Origin: an uncultured Clostridia bacterium
GTDB taxonomy: Bacteria; Bacillota; Clostridia; Christensenellales; CALMFG01
DNA length: 37,188 nt
NCBI GenBank assembly: GCA_937863465.1
Contig: CALMFG010000171.1
Coordinates: 1-37,188, forward strand
Direction of reading: 5' to 3'
Shown here: piece after piece, positions 34,053-37,188 of the stretch
Position numbering within the stretch: position 1 is the stretch's first letter
Layout of the letters: every line of letters starts with the position of its first letter
Notes under the pieces: model-generated
Told to the model about the DNA's origin: nothing
What the model saw: only the letters and a program-made list of their open reading frames with translations
Databases searched by the model: none
Program-made: the position numbers and the translations under genes

Positions 34053-36915
34053 TATCTTTTCCTGTGCTTTCCGTTGAAGTTATCATATCATAAGGCCCGC
34101 CCGCGCGTTTGACCACCAGCGTTCCTTTTCTGCGTTTGTTTTTTTGTCTGCCGTCGGGCACGTCCGCAAGCTTTCGTCTGCCAATGATTTCGGATGTGCC
34201 TTTGCGCATAATCACCTTTTCAGGCTCTCTGCCTGCGGCTTCTCCACGTTTCACCTCGCTGACCACTTCATCCAAAATCCCGGCCAGTCCCTTGCGGCGG
34301 CGTTCATCCTGAAAGACAACTCCGCGTTCTTCATCTACGGCGTCACTGCCGGTTCGCTCTCTTAAGAGCTCGGCCAGTTCCTCCTCATCGGCTTTCATCA
34401 GGGCTTCGCGTTCCATACGCTTCATTGCCTTCTGTTTTTCGCGCTCCAACTGCAATTTCAGCCGCGTTTCCTCACGCACCTTGTAACGCTCCAGCTTGAT
34501 GCGCTCTTCTTCCAGACGGATGCGTGCCTTTTCCAGCGCATATACCGAAAGGTCGAGGTCTTCCTCTTCTTCGGGCATGCCTTCCAGCGCTTCCAGTACT
34601 GCTTTCGGCACTTTCTTTGATTTCTTGAGCGCGGCCATATCCGGTGTTTCGTCGCCGGCATCCGCTTCCTCGGCTTCTTCTGTATCGATACCCGCCATCG
34701 CCAACAGCTCTTCCGTACGCTGTTGACGCGCCAACGCGCGCTGTTCCTTTCGGGACAGCGGTACTTCCTCGTCGGCCTCTTTTTTCGCTTCTTCCGGTTT
34801 CTCGGGTTCCGCTTCGGGTTCCATGCCCAGTTCGGCCATCAGCGCGTTGTATTTTTCCATGCGTTTCTGCTCGCGCATCTCTTTTCGGGAGAGCGGACGC
34901 TCAGGCGCTTCTGTGGTTATTTCTTCTTTGGGCTCAGCGCCTGCTTCTGCGCTGTCGTTTTCAATCTCGGCCAGCAGCGCTTCATATTCCTGCTGACGCT
35001 GCAATGCACGCAGTTCGCGCTTGGAAAGCGGTGCGCTGTCGATATCCGTTTCGACCATTTCCTGAACAGTTTTCCGTTCAGGCTCTTTGATGATGCGTTC
35101 GGTTTCTTCGGCAATCCGTTTTTCGCGCCACGTTAAAACTCTTGGCGTTTCTTCGGTCGTTTGTTTTTGCTTTTTGGGCATTTCCGCCCGCTTCTTTTCG
35201 GCGCTGTCCATTTCACTTAGGAGCAGCTCATATTCCTTTTGGCGTTGCAGCAGTCGTTTTTCCCTGCGCGTCAGCGCCGGTTCGCCCGCATCCACCACGA
35301 TATCTTCGTTCACTTCGTTTAGAATTACGTCCGCACTGCCCGAAATCTCGCCGATCATTTTCTCGATGCGCTGCTGTTTTTTGAGCATCTTCAGCTCTTT
35401 GCGCGAGAGATAATCCTCGGGTCTTAAGTCAAGCGGCTCAGCGTCTAAAAATTCATTGATACCCGGCTCGGGCATCTCTTCTCCGTACTCATCGGTTTCG
35501 GCAAACGCCAGCGAGATGATATCCTCATTGTTGCCCTGTTCCAGCCAAGATTCCTTCTCCTCCTTCACCAGAATGGTTTTGGATTCCTTTTCCTCTAATG
35601 TGGTCAGCACTTCATGGGTTTCATCGACTTCAATCACTTCGTCCAGCAGACGGGATTCCAGATAATAGCGCTTATCGTTGGCTTCACCTAAAGAAAAGCA
35701 CTTTTTAGGCAGAACGCCGTACAGCGAAAGCGCGTCGATAAAGCCTTCTTTTTTCAGCGCGGGCAGGATAAACCCGGTGGTTTCGTTTAAGTCGCACAGC
35801 CGGTTCAGCTCGGCTTCCCCGTGGATATACTCCACCTTCACATCAGGATGCGCGGACAAATACTCGTCCATCACCGACTGAAAGTTGACGGCTTCCATCT
35901 CGTGCTCGGGTTTGCCCAGCTGAATATAACCGCGCTTGTCCCGGGCGGCAAAGTCGATGGACTGGTCGCCCACACGGTTGACAAAGCGCGCGGCCGTGGA
36001 ACGCTTGAAATAAACCTTGGCGTCCATGCCTTTGCGGTTGAATATGCGCACCAAATCACCGATCAGCGCATTGGTGTCCACGCCGAAGATGACGCGATGG
36101 ATGGGTTCAAAGATCAGGCCTTCGTCATACAGGTTGACGATTTCGACCAGGGCAAACCGTTTGGGGTGATTCTTCCTTTCGGTGGGAGACAGGGTTTCCT
36201 TCAGCTCCTCCCAAACCACTTTGGCCGTCGCCAGCGAATGGTTGCCGTCGCCCACAGCAAAAAGGATGTCGTTTTCCTCGGCAATCATGTCCAGGCGTTC
36301 ATACAGGTCATTGATTTCTTCCGCGTCGCCGATAAAGCTTCCTTTAATATGGCCGCCGTTCTCCATCAGATCAAAGTCGTAGAGGACGGGGAATTTCTTG
36401 ACGCGCACCGCCAGCGGTTCGATGACTTTTTTTCGCGGGTCGTTTAACAGCACCAGAATATGCGGTGTTTCCAGCAGCGCGGGTTTTCGAATCTCCACAC
36501 GCGGCGGAATGCGCTCCATCACCGTGTCCTCGGTCGGACGAATCTTGGTGGTTTTTGTCGGCTTAAAGCTGTATTTCTCCAGGTCGATATTGGCGATGAG
36601 GCCAGTTCTTGTGCCGCCGGCCAGCTTCCGCTGAACCAGAATAAATCCTTCGGGCAGGGCTTCCACCACGCCGCCCGCTACATATTCCTCCATCTCATAG
36701 GTGATGTCCGGAATCCGTAAGTCCCGTTCATCCAGATAGATTTCGGGCAGAATCATGTGCAGGGTGGACGCACTGTTGCCGACAAACCGTTCCACGCGCT
36801 GCCAGTACTCCGGATTGGAGTTGTATTGATCGCACGCAACTACAGCCCATTTTTTTAGGTTGATTTTTTTGTTGGGCAGCAGGATTTGCGGCGTCGCTAA
36901 ACCGTTATTCTTCAT
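34039..36915 (-). CDS. DUF1015 protein with long repeat-bearing, charged C-terminal tail
   Basis: A 958-residue protein. Residues 1 to about 425 match the DUF1015 family (function unknown), including KWAVVACDQYNSNPEYWQ, the conserved VGDGNHSLATAK (about 221-232), KRFALVEIVNLYDEGL and GFILPALKKEGFIDAL. Family members usually end here. The remaining 530 residues are highly charged. They hold five clear copies and one degenerate copy of a motif like PLSRKELRALQRQQEYEALLAEI, starting near 502, 547, 593 (degenerate), 629, 674 and 719, with acidic linkers between. A long charged helix, probably coiled coil, spans about 790-855, and the C-terminus is basic. No signal peptide or membrane helix is seen. 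It opens the operon. Function is unknown. Confidence 0.9.
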   Translation of the reverse strand: MKNNGLATPQILLPNKKINLKKWAVVACDQYNSNPEYWQRVERFVGNSASTLHMILPEIYLDERDLRIPDITYEMEEYVAGGVVEALPEGFILVQRKLAGGTRTGLIANIDLEKYSFKPTKTTKIRPTEDTVMERIPPRVEIRKPALLETPHILVLLNDPRKKVIEPLAVRVKKFPVLYDFDLMENGGHIKGSFIGDAEEINDLYERLDMIAEENDILFAVGDGNHSLATAKVVWEELKETLSPTERKNHPKRFALVEIVNLYDEGLIFEPIHRVIFGVDTNALIGDLVRIFNRKGMDAKVYFKRSTAARFVNRVGDQSIDFAARDKRGYIQLGKPEHEMEAVNFQSVMDEYLSAHPDVKVEYIHGEAELNRLCDLNETTGFILPALKKEGFIDALSLYGVLPKKCFSLGEANDKRYYLESRLLDEVIEVDETHEVLTTLEEKESKTILVKEEKESWLEQGNNEDIISLAFAETDEYGEEMPEPGINEFLDAEPLDLRPEDYLSRKELKMLKKQQRIEKMIGEISGSADVILNEVNEDIVVDAGEPALTRREKRLLQRQKEYELLLSEMDSAEKKRAEMPKKQKQTTEETPRVLTWREKRIAEETERIIKEPERKTVQEMVETDIDSAPLSKRELRALQRQQEYEALLAEIENDSAEAGAEPKEEITTEAPERPLSRKEMREQKRMEKYNALMAELGMEPEAEPEKPEEAKKEADEEVPLSRKEQRALARQQRTEELLAMAGIDTEEAEEADAGDETPDMAALKKSKKVPKAVLEALEGMPEEEEDLDLSVYALEKARIRLEEERIKLERYKVREETRLKLQLEREKQKAMKRMEREALMKADEEELAELLRERTGSDAVDEERGVVFQDERRRKGLAGILDEVVSEVKRGEAAGREPEKVIMRKGTSEIIGRRKLADVPDGRQKNKRRKGTLVVKRAGGPYDMITSTESTGKDNGEQ
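34693..35412 (-). repeat. Tandem protein repeats, about 45-residue period, within the DUF1015 gene
   Basis: Six copies of a roughly 23-residue helical motif, consensus [PAYV]-L-[ST]-[RKW]-[RK]-E followed by about 17 mostly charged residues ending LL-x-E-[IMLA]. Copies begin at residues 502, 547, 593, 629, 674 and 719, giving steps of 45, 46, 36, 45 and 45. Copy three (VLTWREKRIAEET) has lost its second half, matching the short step after it. Linkers are rich in Glu, Asp and Ala and differ between copies, so the motif is conserved rather than recently duplicated. Confidence 0.85.
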
Positions 36916-36977
36916 AGTTCCTCTAAATCTCTATTTCAAATTTTTTTTGTCAAATATCAAGAAAAAGTTCTTCAAGT

Positions 36978-37006
36978 AATATACCATAATAAGCTTAACG
37001 CATCAA
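36978..37006 (-). promoter_or_regulatory. Promoter of the DUF1015-aspartate kinase-AEC-purL-gtrA operon
   Basis: TTGATG (37001-37006), 17 bases, TATATT (36978-36983) on the minus strand, with TGG before the -10. The leader to the ATG at 36915 is about 55 bases, and the ribosome binding site is AGAGGA. The stretch from 37007 to 37080 holds a GAATA/TATTC dyad and nothing else I recognise. Confidence 0.82.
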
Positions 37007-37072
37007 CACGTGCTTTAAGTTGTTGAATATTTATTCATAAGCGGGCGAGTGCGTTTTCAGTGCTTTACGAAT

Positions 37073-37115
37073 CAAAAAATAAAAAAAGACGAAAGCGTTT
37101 GCCGCCCTCGTCTTT
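37073..37115 (-). terminator. Terminator after tuf
   Basis: A 13-bp stem with two G-U pairs (37085-37097 with 37103-37115) and a 5-base loop, followed on the minus strand by TTTTATTTTTT. It ends the upstream tuf transcript 18 bases past the tuf stop codon. Confidence 0.9.
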
Positions 37116-37133
37116 AATTTCATATTGTTTGGT

Positions 37134-37188
37134 TTATTCGATAACGCTGGTAACAACGCCCGAACCAACGGTTCTGCCGCCTTCACGA
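37134..37188 (-). CDS. tuf: Elongation factor Tu, C-terminal end only
   Basis: The last 18 codons read REGGRTVGSGVVTSVIE then TAA, the almost invariant end of bacterial EF-Tu domain 3. The rest of the gene lies beyond the window edge. EF-Tu delivers aminoacyl-tRNA to the ribosome. Its terminator shows that tuf is not co-transcribed with rpsJ here. Confidence 0.96.
   Translation of the reverse strand, partial: REGGRTVGSGVVTSVIE

Overview
The window comes from a Gram-positive, low-to-mid GC bacterium, most likely an uncultured member of the Clostridia (Bacillota). The evidence is the order of the S10-spc-alpha ribosomal cluster with secY-adk-map-KOW-infA-rpmJ in the middle, an ECF transporter core plus truA just downstream, a zinc-type S14, a Cys4 adenylate kinase lid, a BMP-type nucleoside ABC importer and an LCP cell-wall protein. 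Every gene I can support is on the minus strand, so transcription runs from high to low coordinates. I saw no tRNA, rRNA, CRISPR, insertion sequence or phage gene.

In transcription order: (1) 37188-37080 holds the last codons of EF-Tu (tuf) and a strong terminator. (2) 37006-27579 is a tightly packed operon with its own promoter: a 958-residue DUF1015 protein with a long repeat-bearing tail, aspartate kinase, an AEC-family carrier, a single-chain PurL and a GtrA-like membrane protein. (3) 27558-27262 is a one-gene unit for a 56-residue membrane protein, with a consensus promoter, a perfect 20-bp palindrome at the predicted transcription start, and a terminator. (4) 27232-26909 is the control region of the ribosomal operon: two tandem consensus-like promoters and a leader RNA rich in predicted hairpins. 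(5) 26908-11060 is one long operon, rpsJ to rplQ, with 32 genes: ribosomal proteins, SecY, Adk, Map, a KOW protein, IF-1 and RNA polymerase alpha. It ends at a hairpin terminator. (6) 10905-7683 encodes the ECF transporter ATPases and T subunit, then TruA. (7) 7633-5345 encodes MreB, a terminator and an LCP protein. (8) 5304-1 encodes a nucleoside uptake system: BMP lipoprotein, a terminator with a probable second promoter, the double ATPase, two permeases, and thymidine kinase, which is cut by the window edge.

Most of the window is housekeeping. The parts that look least ordinary are the DUF1015 protein with regularly spaced repeats (about every 45 residues), the palindrome-controlled small membrane protein, the dual promoter and structured leader before rpsJ, the roughly 10-kb metabolic block between tuf and rpsJ (genes usually adjacent), and a nucleoside importer whose last cistron is a salvage kinase. 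I do not see a clear new multi-gene defence or mobile system.
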